This document shows, piece after piece, positions 8,735 through 9,774 of a stretch of DNA of 9,774 nt. The notes under the pieces were generated by a model. The model made no database searches. It was given only the letters and a program-made list of their open reading frames with translations, and was not told where the DNA came from. A program made the translations under genes and the position numbers. The stretch is from an uncultured Bacteroidales bacterium (GTDB lineage: Bacteria; Bacteroidota; Bacteroidia; Bacteroidales; Bacteroidaceae). Positions within the stretch are counted from its first letter, which is position 1, and each line of letters begins with the position of its first letter. The DNA lies in NCBI GenBank assembly GCA_945871755.1, contig CAMBWV010000015.1:1-9774 (forward strand), written 5' to 3'.

Positions 8735-9774
8735 TTAACTCAGACCGACAATCTCGCCGTCCACGTAGTCAATGTGGTTGGCTTGCGGGTCGCGGGGCAG
8801 GCCAGGCATGCGGAGGATTTCGCCAGCTATGGCTACAATCATTTCGGCACCTGCATTGAGGACAACGTCCTTGATTTGGATGCGGAAATTCTTGGCCACG
8901 CCGTATTGCTTGGCATCGGCAGAGAAGGAGAATTGCGTCTTGGCTATGCAGACGGGGAAGGCTGACATACCGTGGGCTTCGGCCAGGCGGATGCGGTTGA
9001 GGGCAGGCTTGGCGAAGTCAACACCTTCGGCACCGTAGATTTGCTGGGCCACACGCTCAATCTTGCGCTGGATGGTGTCGTCGTCGGCGTAGGTGAAGGC
9101 GAGGGGCTGCGAGGGATGCTTCTCGATGGTATCAACCACGAGTTGCGCCATCTCCACTGCGCCTTCGCCGCCCTCGGCATAGGCATTGTTGATGACGAAG
9201 GGCAGACCGAGTTCGGCCTCGCAGTGGTGGCGAAGCAGGGCCATCTCTTCATCGGTGTCCGTGGCGAAACGGTTGAACACGACGACTACGCTCTGTCCAA
9301 ACGAGCGAAGGTTCTGCACATGGCGGTCTAGGTTTTCAAGGCCCTTGCGCAGACCATCCATGTTGGGTTCCTTGATAGCGTCGAGGGCCACGCCGCCGTG
9401 CATCTTCAGGCCCTGTGCGGTGGCCACGATGACCGTGAGCGCAGGTTGCAGACCGCTCTTGCGGCAGAGGATATTGTAGAATTTCTCAGCGCCGAGGTCA
9501 GCGCCGAAGCCCGCCTCCGTGATGGTGTATTCGCTATGGCTGAGGGCCATCTTAGTGGCCAGGAGCGAGTTGCAGCCGTGGGCGATGTTGGCGAAAGGTC
9601 CGCCGTGAACCACTGCGGGCGTGTTTTCGGTGGTCTGTACGAGGTTGGGCTGGATAGCGTCCTTGAGGAGCACCATGATGGAGCCTGCCACGCCCAAGTC
9701 GCGAACGGTAAAGGGCTTTCCCTCGTAGGTATAGCCCAGCAGGATGTTTTCAATGCGACGGCGCAGGTCGGCCT
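8735..9774 (-). CDS. fhs: Formate-tetrahydrofolate ligase, C-terminal 346 residues (5' end outside window)
   Basis: A cytoplasmic enzyme that joins formate to tetrahydrofolate with ATP, giving 10-formyl-THF for one-carbon metabolism. The frame is open to the window edge, and in-frame sequence upstream of the TTG at 9697 ([25 protein letters not shown]) fits the family, so that TTG is not a start. Recognisable blocks are [84 protein letters not shown] and the C-terminal [18 protein letters not shown]. The family is normally about 555 residues, so roughly 210 are missing beyond 9774. The gene is convergent with the accessory genes, and its stop lies 16 bases from the REPIN-like repeat. No frame disruption is visible. 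Confidence 0.96.
   Translation of the reverse strand, partial: ADLRRRIENILLGYTYEGKPFTVRDLGVAGSIMVLLKDAIQPNLVQTTENTPAVVHGGPFANIAHGCNSLLATKMALSHSEYTITEAGFGADLGAEKFYNILCRKSGLQPALTVIVATAQGLKMHGGVALDAIKEPNMDGLRKGLENLDRHVQNLRSFGQSVVVVFNRFATDTDEEMALLRHHCEAELGLPFVINNAYAEGGEGAVEMAQLVVDTIEKHPSQPLAFTYADDDTIQRKIERVAQQIYGAEGVDFAKPALNRIRLAEAHGMSAFPVCIAKTQFSFSADAKQYGVAKNFRIQIKDVVLNAGAEMIVAIAGEILRMPGLPRDPQANHIDYVDGEIVGLS

Overview
The window looks like a Bacteroidales chromosome, most likely Prevotellaceae. The evidence is a secreted GH2 glycosidase with a lectin-like N-terminus, a LytS/LytTR-type two-component pair, starts without clear Shine-Dalgarno sequences, and a Bacteroidetes-type -7 promoter box (TACTTTTG). 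The family assignment comes from reading the proteins by eye, not from a database search.

Layout. (1) 2-3934, + strand: nearly all of an exported GH2 beta-galactosidase-like enzyme. The window opens at its signal-peptide cleavage site, and a perfect 12-bp rho-independent terminator follows it. (2) 4031-4124: an array of 9-bp repeats phased on CTAG. (3) 4214-6198: a four-TM LytS-type histidine kinase and a LytTR response regulator, overlapping by ATGA. (4) 6266-6693: a small exported protein that appears to be broken by a one-base frameshift. (5) 6694-8734: a visibly A+T-richer accessory segment crowded with repeats. It holds a small three-gene module (DUF3791-like, DUF3990/ADP-ribosyltransferase-like, and a small acidic partner), two related palindromic elements, a 22-bp tandem array of dyads, and four copies of a REP-like hairpin. 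(6) 8735-9774, - strand: the C-terminal 346 residues of formate-tetrahydrofolate ligase, convergent with the accessory genes.

The most informative observation is a 189-bp palindromic element at 8049-8237. It has perfect 19-bp terminal inverted repeats and is flanked by the direct repeat TTA. Removing the element and one TTA copy restores a plausible C-terminus to the DUF3990-like gene, ending in a TGA that overlaps the downstream ATG as ATGA. The sequence therefore records a precise insertion of a non-coding, MITE-like element. It replaced the last 8 codons of the gene with 16 element-encoded ones and broke translational coupling inside the module. A shorter relative of the element lies at 6736-6821.

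How the genes work together: the kinase and regulator form one signalling unit, and the DUF3791/DUF3990 trio probably forms one functional unit (possibly toxin-antitoxin-like, which is inference). The GH2 enzyme and the ligase are independent transcription units.
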